Both the position numbers and the translations under genes were made by a program. A stretch of 7,649 bases of DNA from Candidatus Poribacteria bacterium (GTDB lineage: Bacteria > Poribacteria > DTPJ01). Numbering within the stretch: the stretch's first letter is position 1; each line of letters begins with the position of its first letter. This document shows, piece after piece, positions 1 through 6,942 of the stretch. The notes under the pieces are model-generated. The model was not told the DNA's origin. It did no database searches and worked only from the letters and a program-made list of their open reading frames with translations. Location: contig DTPJ01000159.1 of NCBI GenBank assembly GCA_011334435.1, positions 1 to 7,649 on the forward strand, in the 5' to 3' direction.

Positions 1-22
1 AATTAGTTAAGAATAAAGAAAT

Positions 23-64
23 TAGCCCTATTTTCAGGTGAATTCCTGTATAGGGCTATTTTTA
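23..64 (+). terminator. Probable rho-independent terminator of an upstream gene
   Basis: An 8-base arm TAGCCCTA (23-30) is the exact reverse complement of TAGGGCTA (51-58). The loop contains a smaller inner pair, CAGG (35-38) with CCTG (45-48). The right arm runs straight into TTTTT (59-63), the usual form of an intrinsic terminator read left to right. It probably ends a + strand gene lying outside the window and so insulates the operon that follows. The minus-strand side has a poorer T-run (AATTTCTTTATT), so termination in that direction is less likely. Confidence 0.7.
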
Positions 65-156
65 TGTCTTCGGCAAGAATTGCATTGAGTAAAACAAGGC
101 TTAAAAGTTCTCCAATTGATCCCTGTTATTAACATCAAATAGACATTCATTAACTC

Positions 157-185
157 TTGATCCAATCCATAAATTCCCTTAAAAT
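157..185 (+). promoter_or_regulatory. Candidate sigma70-type promoter for the kinase-murQ operon
   Basis: TTGATC (157-162) matches the -35 consensus TTGACA at four of six positions. TAAAAT (180-185) matches the -10 consensus TATAAT at five of six. The spacer is exactly 17 bases, the optimum. Transcription would start near 192, giving a leader of about 55 bases before the first start codon. It is the best promoter-like pair I found in the intergenic region, but AT-rich DNA yields such matches by chance. Confidence 0.4.
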
Positions 186-234
186 ATTGATGAAATGAAA
201 ATACCGAGACTGAATTGATACAAAAATCATAACT

Positions 235-240
235 GAGGAG
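235..240 (+). promoter_or_regulatory. Ribosome binding site deciding the TTG start of kinase 1
   Basis: GAGGAG lies seven bases before TTG at 248, a strong Shine-Dalgarno sequence at good spacing. The first in-frame ATG, at 272, has no comparable site, and starting there would leave only two residues before the conserved Asp of the first FGGY motif. This favours the TTG start. Confidence 0.75.
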
Positions 241-247
241 AGAATCA

Positions 248-1663
248 TTGGAAAGAGAAAAACCATATTTCATGTCCATTGATTTAAGCACTACTGCGTG
301 CAAAGTCCTGGTCTTTAATTCCTCAGGTATTCCCGTCGCAGAATCCCATCAAGATATGCCGTTATTTTATCCCAGACCTACTTGGATAGAAGCAGATGCT
401 AATGATTGGTGGAATATCACCGTTAAATGCATCCGCGAAGTATTAGACAAAATTCCATCATCTCAAATTGCAAGCATCGGAGTATGTGGATTGATGCATG
501 CCCTTGTGCCAGTAGATAGATCAGGAAATCCGTTAGATAGAGTTATGCTTTGGATGGACCAACGATGCAAACCTCAATGTGAATGGATAAAAGAAAAAAC
601 TGCTGATCGCTTAATCCCTACTTACCTTTCTGCCCCAAAGCTTAAATGGTTAGTTGAAAATAAACCAGATGTGGTCGTCAACACATATAAATTCATGTTT
701 GGCAAAGATTTTATCAGATTAAAATTGACAGGTGAATTCGCTACTGATGAGTCTGACGCAGGAGGCTCAGCTTTATTTGATAGTAAAAGAAAATGCTGGT
801 CAGATGAGATGCTAAATTTGATCGGGATACCGATTGACAAGATGCTCCCCATCAGAAACTCAACAGATGTTGCTGGTTATGTTACAGAATCATCAGCAAA
901 AGAGACAGGACTAAAAAAAGGAACGCCAGTTGTGATCGGTGCGTCTGATGTCAGAAGCACACTTATTGGTGTCAATATATACGCTCCCAAGCGAGTCTGC
1001 CTCTACATGGGAACAGCTGCATGGGTGGCAATATCCGACGAAAAAGGGTCAGTCAATTGGGGCGGTGCGACTGCAACGTTCGGAGTAGGGTTAAGATGGT
1101 GCAATGAATTGTTTGATAACTCCATGACTTACTCACAAATGGTTGAACTCGCTGGAAACGCTTCTCCCGGCTCTGATGGATTGATATTTTTTCCACATTT
1201 GATGGGTGAAAGATGGCCTAAGTTCAACTCTTATGCAAAAGGCACGATTTTTGGACTTACATTATCACATCGGAAAAAGCATATAATCAGGGCAATATTA
1301 GAGGGCAATGCCTATCTTATAAGACAGATCATTGAAAATTACGGCATTCATCGTGTTGAAAATATTACTGCAACAGGTGGATGTGCAAAAAGCAAACTCT
1401 GGTTACAAATAATTGCAGATGTGACAGGCAAGACAATATCCGTCCCGAGAGTCACAGAAGCGACCGCCCTTGGTTCTGCAATATTATCCGCAATAGGTAT
1501 TCGCTTTTTTGATTCATTAGACAATGCAATAAAAGAATGGGTATATATTCAAGATTTCTGCTTTCCTAATAACAACGTGAAAGAAATTTATGACAAAGCT
1601 TACAGATTATATTGTCGGATAGATAACGCTTTGGAGGAATTCTATCCAGAAACCGTTAATTGA
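248..1663 (+). CDS. FGGY-family carbohydrate kinase 1, xylulokinase-like
   Basis: This 471-residue protein is a cytoplasmic ATP-dependent sugar kinase of the FGGY family (actin/hexokinase fold); the length is normal for the family. The N-terminal phosphate loop is DLSTTACK (12-19). A WMDQR substrate-side motif lies at 102-106. The expected catalytic-base Asp is D234 in VIGASD. MGTAAW (254-259) and a GLIFFPHLMGERWP block (311-324) follow. The C-terminal ATP-binding domain has TGGCAKSKLW (376-385), IADVTG (389-394) and ALGSAILSAIG (407-417). In phosphate loop 1, Ser14 replaces the usual Gly. Translation probably starts at TTG, supported by GAGGAG seven bases upstream. It is the first gene of the apparent operon, 26 bases before a second, divergent FGGY kinase. 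Family membership is clear but the substrate is not: xylulose, another ketose or polyol, or an amino sugar are possible, and the xylB name is not justified. Confidence 0.93.
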   Translation: MEREKPYFMSIDLSTTACKVLVFNSSGIPVAESHQDMPLFYPRPTWIEADANDWWNITVKCIREVLDKIPSSQIASIGVCGLMHALVPVDRSGNPLDRVMLWMDQRCKPQCEWIKEKTADRLIPTYLSAPKLKWLVENKPDVVVNTYKFMFGKDFIRLKLTGEFATDESDAGGSALFDSKRKCWSDEMLNLIGIPIDKMLPIRNSTDVAGYVTESSAKETGLKKGTPVVIGASDVRSTLIGVNIYAPKRVCLYMGTAAWVAISDEKGSVNWGGATATFGVGLRWCNELFDNSMTYSQMVELAGNASPGSDGLIFFPHLMGERWPKFNSYAKGTIFGLTLSHRKKHIIRAILEGNAYLIRQIIENYGIHRVENITATGGCAKSKLWLQIIADVTGKTISVPRVTEATALGSAILSAIGIRFFDSLDNAIKEWVYIQDFCFPNNNVKEIYDKAYRLYCRIDNALEEFYPETVN

Positions 1664-1677
1664 TCTTAATCATACAA

Positions 1678-1682
1678 TAGGA
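1678..1682 (+). promoter_or_regulatory. Ribosome binding site of kinase 2
   Basis: TAGGA sits seven bases before ATG at 1690 in the 26-base gap between the two kinase genes. It is a modest match to Shine-Dalgarno, but correctly spaced, and it supports the ATG as the start. Confidence 0.5.
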
Positions 1683-1689
1683 TTTAGCT

Positions 1690-3180
1690 ATGGACTTATT
1701 ACTTGGATTGGACGTCGGAACTACTGCAACAAAATCATTGCTTATTGACATTAAGGGCAATATTATCGCATCTTCATCTTATAACTATAGCCTGATCACT
1801 CCACAAAAAGACTTTGTTGAACAAAATCCAGAGGACTTATGGCAGGGCGTTATCGCCACTACTCGCAATGTTTTAGATCATACAAATTCAGGCGATAAAA
1901 TCTTGGCTATAAGTTTTTCTACGCAAGGCGGGACGCTTATTCCTGTTGACGGCAAATTTAATCCTGTGTATAACGCAATCAGTTGGATGGATCATCGTGC
2001 ATATAAACAGGCGAATGAGATGAGAGAGACTTTAGGCGATGAAAAAGTATATAAAAAAACTGGTTGGGCTATCTATGACGGTCTCCCTTGGCTGAATATT
2101 ATTTGGTTAAGGGAAAATATGCCCGATGTCTTCATATCTACAAAGTATTTTATGTTCGTCAACGATTTTATAATCCATAGGCTGACAGGTCAGATGTGTA
2201 TGGACCCTTCAAATGCTGGCATAACTCAACTTTTTGATATAAAAACCTGTCAATGGGATAAAGATATGTTGGATTTATCGGGGATCACAGCAGATCAACT
2301 GTCACCTGTCCAAAAATCGGGTTTTGTTGTCGGAGAATTGACACAAAAGGCAAGTGCGGAAGTTGGATTGCCAAAAGAGACATTGATAATCAACGGGGCG
2401 CATGATCAATATTGTGCTGCATTAGGATCAGGAGTCATCAATCCCGGTGATGTGATGCTGTCATGTGGGACTGCGTGGGTAATATTAGGCGTAATGGACA
2501 AGCTAAATTTTGACGAGAAAATGAGATTATCAATAAGCCCACATATTGTCAAAGATAGATGGGGTGCGTTAAAATCTATGGGTGCTGTCGGCTCATGTAT
2601 GGAGTGGTTTCTTGATAATATTTGGTGTCGTGGCGATAGAGAAAAAGATATTTATGACAGGCTTAACGTTTCTGCAAGCGAATCACAAGTTGGGTCAAAA
2701 GGATTGATATTTTTTCCATCATCTGGCGGTTACGGTCATGGCACAAGAGGCGGATTTATTGGCTTGTCCATATCTAATTCTATCGGTGATATGGCGCGTG
2801 CAATCATGGAAGGCATAACATTTGATCTTCGCTGGACATTAGAAGAAGTCAACGATGCTGGAATAGAAACTGACGTTTTGAGAATGGTCGGCGGATCAGC
2901 GTCAAGTCCCGTTTGGACAAAGATCGTGGCAGATGTGACAAATATCCCTGTTATCCTCCCATCAGTCACTCAATCAGCGAGTTATGGTTCTGCACTTTTG
3001 GCAGGCATTGGTTGTGGAGTATTTGATTCTCCAGACTCCGCATGTCAGGTTCTCAGTAAAAATGAAAGATTTATTGAGCCAGACAAAGAAAACGTTGTTA
3101 TTTATGATCGTCAGTTTAGTATATATAAACGTGCTTTCCAGCAGATCAAAGATTCATTAACCGAATTAGCGGAGATTTAA
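1690..3180 (+). CDS. FGGY-family carbohydrate kinase 2, xylulokinase-like
   Basis: This is a second FGGY kinase, 496 residues long, related to its upstream neighbour but clearly divergent from it. The first phosphate loop is canonical, DVGTTATK (8-15). SWMDHR occupies 98-103, the expected catalytic-base Asp is D239 in NGAHDQY, and CGTAW lies at 259-263. GLIFFPSSGGYG (338-349) occupies the position where kinase 1 has the family-typical GERxP; here that motif is absent and replaced by a Gly-rich stretch (345-355). The adenosine-side block GGSASSPVW (401-409), IVADVTN (412-418) and YGSALLAGIG (432-441) is present, so the ATP site looks intact. The differences around the substrate side suggest that the two kinases act on different substrates, or that they form a heteromer. 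The protein is expected to be cytoplasmic. It starts at ATG with TAGGA upstream and ends 20 bases before the ABC ATPase gene. The substrate cannot be named from sequence. Confidence 0.92.
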   Translation: MDLLLGLDVGTTATKSLLIDIKGNIIASSSYNYSLITPQKDFVEQNPEDLWQGVIATTRNVLDHTNSGDKILAISFSTQGGTLIPVDGKFNPVYNAISWMDHRAYKQANEMRETLGDEKVYKKTGWAIYDGLPWLNIIWLRENMPDVFISTKYFMFVNDFIIHRLTGQMCMDPSNAGITQLFDIKTCQWDKDMLDLSGITADQLSPVQKSGFVVGELTQKASAEVGLPKETLIINGAHDQYCAALGSGVINPGDVMLSCGTAWVILGVMDKLNFDEKMRLSISPHIVKDRWGALKSMGAVGSCMEWFLDNIWCRGDREKDIYDRLNVSASESQVGSKGLIFFPSSGGYGHGTRGGFIGLSISNSIGDMARAIMEGITFDLRWTLEEVNDAGIETDVLRMVGGSASSPVWTKIVADVTNIPVILPSVTQSASYGSALLAGIGCGVFDSPDSACQVLSKNERFIEPDKENVVIYDRQFSIYKRAFQQIKDSLTELAEI

Positions 3181-3200
3181 TAAGATTTGATGAGTATAAA

Positions 3201-4472
3201 ATGGCAGTTATTGAAGCAGTAAATATAAAATTTCGTTATAGCCGAAAAAGTCCGTATGTCCTTAATAATTTCAATTTATCCGTAGATCATGGAGAGATAG
3301 TCGGAATTATAGGACCAAACGGATCAGGCAAAACAACAGCGTTAAAGATTCTCTCACGAACTATTAGACCCGAACATGGAAAGATAAAGATCATGGGACG
3401 AAACATAGCAGAAATGCGTCAAAAGGAGATCGCAAAGATTATAGGAGTAGTCCCACAAGGAACAACAGTTGCATTTCCTTTTACTGCCCGTGAGATCGTG
3501 CTTATGGGGCGTTCACCTCATCTTGGGTTCTGGCAGATGGAGCAAGAACATGATCTTAAAGTTGCCGATAATGTTATGGCTTTGACCGATTCGCTTGAAA
3601 TTGCCGATAGACGCATTGACGAACTGAGCGGAGGTGAACAACAGAGAATCATAATCGCACGTGCTTTGGCACAAGAGCCGAAAATAATGCTTTTAGATGA
3701 GCCGACAGCATACCTTGATATTAACCATCAAGTAGAGATATTTGACCTTATAAAGCGACTTAACAGCGAACGTGAATTAACAGTTGTCATAGTTTCACAT
3801 GACTTAAATATGGCATCTGAATATTGCGACAGGCTCGTTTTGATGCGTAACGGTCAAGTATATAAAGAAGGTCCACCAAAGCAGGTCATAACGGAAGCAA
3901 ATATAAGAGAAGTCTATGACATAAATACCGTCATTTCTGATAATATAATAACTGGCGCTCCGCATATAATCCCTATAAGCAAGTTAATGTATAAAAAATA
4001 TCAGAGGCATAATTTAAAAGTTCATGTAGTTTGTGGAGGTGGGTCTGGAACACGGTTAATGAGATGGCTCGCTATTGAGGGATTTCAGGTCAGTGTCGGC
4101 GTGCTTAATATAAGCGATAGTGACTATAAGATCGCTAGATCGCTTGAAATGGAGACTATAACCGAAATGCCTTTCTCTCATATAAGCGATGAAGCCTATT
4201 TTATGAATCTTGAACAAATTCATAAAGCTGATGTAGTGATACTGACAAGAGTGCCTATTGGGATAGGCAACCTAAAAAATATGTTCGCTATTCGTTCTGC
4301 TCAATCATCGGGTGCTACTGTCATTGTCCCCGATAATTTTGATGGTATGGACTATACAGGCGGACAAGCGACTGAAATATATAATGAGATCGTAGATGAT
4401 GGGGCAATTATCGCGAGAGATGAATCTGAAATTCAAAATATTCTTATGTCTTTGGATAACGAAAGCTATTAG
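3201..4472 (+). CDS. FecE/BtuD-type ABC transporter ATPase with C-terminal extra domain
   Basis: This 423-residue protein powers ABC import, most like the ATPases of iron-siderophore, haem and cobalamin importers (the FecE, HmuV and BtuD group). The ATPase domain (about 1-258) is complete: Walker A GPNGSGKT (38-45), Q-loop Gln86, signature LSGGEQQR (142-149), Walker B IMLLDEP (162-168), D-loop AYLD (170-173) and switch His200. The MGRSPHLGFW stretch (102-111) is typical of this group. Such ATPases usually have about 250-270 residues, so residues 270-423 are an addition. That part begins HVVCGGGSGTR (275-285) and alternates strands and helices like a Rossmann-type nucleotide- or ligand-binding domain. 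I recall similar extensions on cobalamin-type ATPases of anaerobic bacteria, but cannot verify this here. No permease or binding protein is adjacent, so it must pair with subunits encoded elsewhere. The ATG start has only a weak GATGAG-like site upstream. The transported substrate is unknown. Confidence 0.9.
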   Translation: MAVIEAVNIKFRYSRKSPYVLNNFNLSVDHGEIVGIIGPNGSGKTTALKILSRTIRPEHGKIKIMGRNIAEMRQKEIAKIIGVVPQGTTVAFPFTAREIVLMGRSPHLGFWQMEQEHDLKVADNVMALTDSLEIADRRIDELSGGEQQRIIIARALAQEPKIMLLDEPTAYLDINHQVEIFDLIKRLNSERELTVVIVSHDLNMASEYCDRLVLMRNGQVYKEGPPKQVITEANIREVYDINTVISDNIITGAPHIIPISKLMYKKYQRHNLKVHVVCGGGSGTRLMRWLAIEGFQVSVGVLNISDSDYKIARSLEMETITEMPFSHISDEAYFMNLEQIHKADVVILTRVPIGIGNLKNMFAIRSAQSSGATVIVPDNFDGMDYTGGQATEIYNEIVDDGAIIARDESEIQNILMSLDNESY

Positions 4473-4513
4473 TTCTTGATAGAATTAGCTTTTCGCTTTG
4501 CATTAAATTTCAA

Positions 4514-4519
4514 AGGAAG
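4514..4519 (+). promoter_or_regulatory. Ribosome binding site deciding the ATG start of the GHL10 gene
   Basis: AGGAAG lies ten bases before ATG at 4530. The reading frame is open further upstream to a TTG at 4476, but that codon is only three bases after the preceding stop and has no Shine-Dalgarno sequence. The site therefore supports starting at 4530. Confidence 0.65.
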
Positions 4520-4529
4520 TGATAAAACT

Positions 4530-6920
4530 ATGGGTATTATGGAATTGATGACGCTATTAATGATAAGCCTATTAACATCAGATAAGATGATCATTGAATC
4601 ATTTGACTATAAGGAAATATCAGATGCACAGTCTGCATGGAAACCTCAGGCGGGGAGTCTTCCCGTTGAAATATCCAAAACCGATGACGGCGATGGATTT
4701 TTAATCTTTAACTGTGATCTATCGCAAAAACAAGACCGCTGTTATTGGGATAAAAAAGTTGACCTTGATCTGTCAAAATTCGGCAGATTTACATTCTCAA
4801 TATTTGCAGAAAATCCGCAAGGTATAAGTAGTGGAACGCTTTATTTCCAAAGTGGAGATGGATGGTATTCTGGGGCTTTTCCGATCGGAAAAAATAAATG
4901 GCACAAAGTATCTCTACGGAAAAGTAGCTTTCGGATAGAAGGCTCTCCAAAAGGCTGGGATAGCATTAATACGATAAGACTGTCATTCTGGAAATCTGCT
5001 GACATAGATACAAAAGTTAAGATTAACAACCTTTCCGCAGTATCCGACAAGATCGTTATTGTGCTTGGCGATAACACAATTCGCAAAAATTCTCCACAGG
5101 CAAGAACTGTCAGAGAGCTTGCAGAACAGATGTCTGATAACCTTGATGCTTTGGGATTGGAATTTGGCGTCATAACTGATGGCGAGGTAGAATCTGGCGT
5201 CCTATCAAATGCCAAACTTGCCATATTCCCTTATAATCCTGATATTTCAGAACAAGAGGTCTCTGCTATAAAAAAGTTTGTAGATTCTGGCGGAAAAATT
5301 ATCGTTTTCTATATGCTTCCAAATGGTTTATCAAATCTATTGGGAATTGAAAGCACAGAATGGACTCGCGAAACAACTCCCGGACAGTTTAGTTCAGTTA
5401 GATTAGATGTCAAGGCTATTGATGGCTTGCCTGATAGCATATTTCAAGGCTCATGGAACGTCACAATACCAAAAACCGTCACAAAAGAAACTCGGGTCAT
5501 CGGCAAATGGACTGACGCCAAAGGCAATATATCTGATGTACCCGCTATCACATTGCATCCAAATGGTATGTTTATGGGACATATCCTATCACAAAGCGAT
5601 CTGTTGAATAAACGACAGATGATCCTTGCAGTGATGGGTGAATTACTGCCTGACATGCGTCAAAGCTTATCCGATGCGATTATAAGCCAAAAAGGGAAAC
5701 TCGCAGGACTTGACGATTTCAATGAAGTTCAATCGCTGATTAAAGAAAATATGGCAAAAATTCCAAAAAAACGACAAAATGAAGTTAAAAAACATCTATC
5801 TGAATCTGAAAAACTATATAAAGAATTAGATAAAGTGAATAAAGATAAACGTTTCGGAGATGTAATAAAAATATCACGAAAAGCGACAGAGGAACTTCAA
5901 GAAGCGTTATTGCTCAGTTTTCCATCAAGAAAGGACGAATTTAGGGCGTTGTGGTGTCATTCTGCTTTTGGAATAACAGGTTGGGATTGGGATAAAGCGA
6001 TAGAAAATATCAAAAAATATGGATTTAACGCTATTGTGCCAAATATGCTTTGGGGCGGATTAGCTTATTATAATAGCGACGTCCTTCCGATTGCTGATGG
6101 TGGCGATCAGATAGAAAAATGCCTTTCTGCATGCAAAAAGCACGGCATAGAAGTCCATGTCTGGAAAGTGAATTGGAATCTGTCCAATGCCCCCGCAGAT
6201 TTCGTTGATAAAATGCGAAAAGAGGGCAGGCTTCAAAAGGATAAACAAGGAAATGAAGTCAAATGGTTATGCCCGTCTAACGAGGAAAATTACAAGCTTG
6301 AACTTGAATCAATGCTTGAGATCGTCAGAAAATATGACGTTGATGGGATTCATTTTGATTATATACGATACCCTAATGGTGATGCTTGCTTCTGTGATAC
6401 ATGCAAAAAGGGATTTGAAGAAAGCATAGGCGTCAAGCTAAATAATTTCGCTGTTGATGCACTGAGCCCTGAATACATTGATAAGTTTATTAAATGGCGA
6501 AGCGATCAGATAACCCGACTTGTCCGTGATGTAAGCGAGCAGGCGAAAAAAATAAACCCAAAGATAAAAATATCCGCTGCTGTGTTCAATGATTATCCCT
6601 CTTGTATCCGTAGCGTCGGTCAAGACTGGAAGCTTTGGATTGATTCAGGTTATCTTGACTTTGTCTGCCCGATGGATTATACATCGGACAACGATCGCTT
6701 TAAAAATATGGTCACTAACCAAAGATCAATCGTAAATGGCAAAATTCCGCTTTATCCCGGAATAGGGGCATCTGCTCCTGGGATTCCATCTGATCAAGTT
6801 GCTTTGCAGGCACATATCGCACGTAGTTTAGGAGTAGAAGGATTTATCATCTTTAATTATGATCTAACGGTTGCAGAAATTGTCCTTCCTGCATTATTTA
6901 AAGGTTTAACATCAGAATAA
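4530..6920 (+). CDS. Multidomain GHL10 (YngK/DigH-like) glycoside-hydrolase-like protein
   Basis: This 796-residue protein probably cleaves a glycan. Numbering is from the ATG at 4530. A short hydrophobic stretch (4-15) with no basic residue before it is at best a weak export signal, with no lipobox Cys. Residues about 23-172 are rich in Trp, Tyr and alternating strands, like a beta-sandwich carbohydrate-binding module. Residues about 174-377 resemble a ThuA/class-I glutamine-amidotransferase fold, as in beta-galactosidase trimerisation domains; they contain no Cys, so this part is not an active amidotransferase. A charged helical, possibly coiled-coil linker spans about 380-464. Residues about 467-792 form the GHL10 TIM-barrel domain, with GWDWDKAIENIKKYGFN (484-500), the hallmark HFDYIRYP (608-615), a CFCDTC cluster (620-625) and CPMDYTS (713-719). 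The Asp of FDYIRYP is a likely active-site residue. E. coli DigH, a family member, cuts peptide-free peptidoglycan strands; the murQ gene 22 bases downstream makes a similar substrate attractive, but this is inferred. Confidence 0.85.
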   Translation: MGIMELMTLLMISLLTSDKMIIESFDYKEISDAQSAWKPQAGSLPVEISKTDDGDGFLIFNCDLSQKQDRCYWDKKVDLDLSKFGRFTFSIFAENPQGISSGTLYFQSGDGWYSGAFPIGKNKWHKVSLRKSSFRIEGSPKGWDSINTIRLSFWKSADIDTKVKINNLSAVSDKIVIVLGDNTIRKNSPQARTVRELAEQMSDNLDALGLEFGVITDGEVESGVLSNAKLAIFPYNPDISEQEVSAIKKFVDSGGKIIVFYMLPNGLSNLLGIESTEWTRETTPGQFSSVRLDVKAIDGLPDSIFQGSWNVTIPKTVTKETRVIGKWTDAKGNISDVPAITLHPNGMFMGHILSQSDLLNKRQMILAVMGELLPDMRQSLSDAIISQKGKLAGLDDFNEVQSLIKENMAKIPKKRQNEVKKHLSESEKLYKELDKVNKDKRFGDVIKISRKATEELQEALLLSFPSRKDEFRALWCHSAFGITGWDWDKAIENIKKYGFNAIVPNMLWGGLAYYNSDVLPIADGGDQIEKCLSACKKHGIEVHVWKVNWNLSNAPADFVDKMRKEGRLQKDKQGNEVKWLCPSNEENYKLELESMLEIVRKYDVDGIHFDYIRYPNGDACFCDTCKKGFEESIGVKLNNFAVDALSPEYIDKFIKWRSDQITRLVRDVSEQAKKINPKIKISAAVFNDYPSCIRSVGQDWKLWIDSGYLDFVCPMDYTSDNDRFKNMVTNQRSIVNGKIPLYPGIGASAPGIPSDQVALQAHIARSLGVEGFIIFNYDLTVAEIVLPALFKGLTSE

Positions 6921-6942
6921 ATTTTTAGATTGAAAACTATTT

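Larger units (their letters stand above)
65..247. other. Non-coding leader region upstream of the operon
   Basis: No convincing gene is present on either strand in these 183 bases. The region is AT-rich and lies between the upstream terminator and the first kinase. It contains the candidate promoter at 157-185 and the ribosome binding site at 235-240. The heptamer TTGATCC occurs twice (117-123 and 157-163), and TTGAT (117-121) is complementary to ATCAA (134-138); either could be part of an operator, but both are short enough to be chance. I see no recognisable riboswitch or tRNA fold. Confidence 0.6.

Noticed and set aside
195..218. Seven-codon mini-ORF in the leader (ATG to TGA) as a possible attenuator peptide
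   Set aside because: It lacks a Shine-Dalgarno sequence, begins almost at the predicted transcript start, has no run of a regulatory amino acid, and is not followed by an obvious hairpin.
34..303. Minus-strand open frame of 89 codons across the promoter region
   Set aside because: It overlaps the terminator, promoter, ribosome site and start of kinase 1. It has no recognisable motif and no family resemblance, so it is probably a chance open frame in AT-rich DNA.
4476..4529. TTG at 4476 as the start of the GHL10 protein
   Set aside because: It lies three bases after the previous stop without a ribosome site, whereas ATG at 4530 has AGGAAG at a workable distance. It is kept only as a possibility in the findings.
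4841..5224. Minus-strand open frame of 127 codons inside the GHL10 gene
   Set aside because: The + strand frame encodes a coherent multidomain protein through this stretch, and the minus translation is low in complexity with no motif. The same holds for the other short frames inside the kinase and GHL10 genes.
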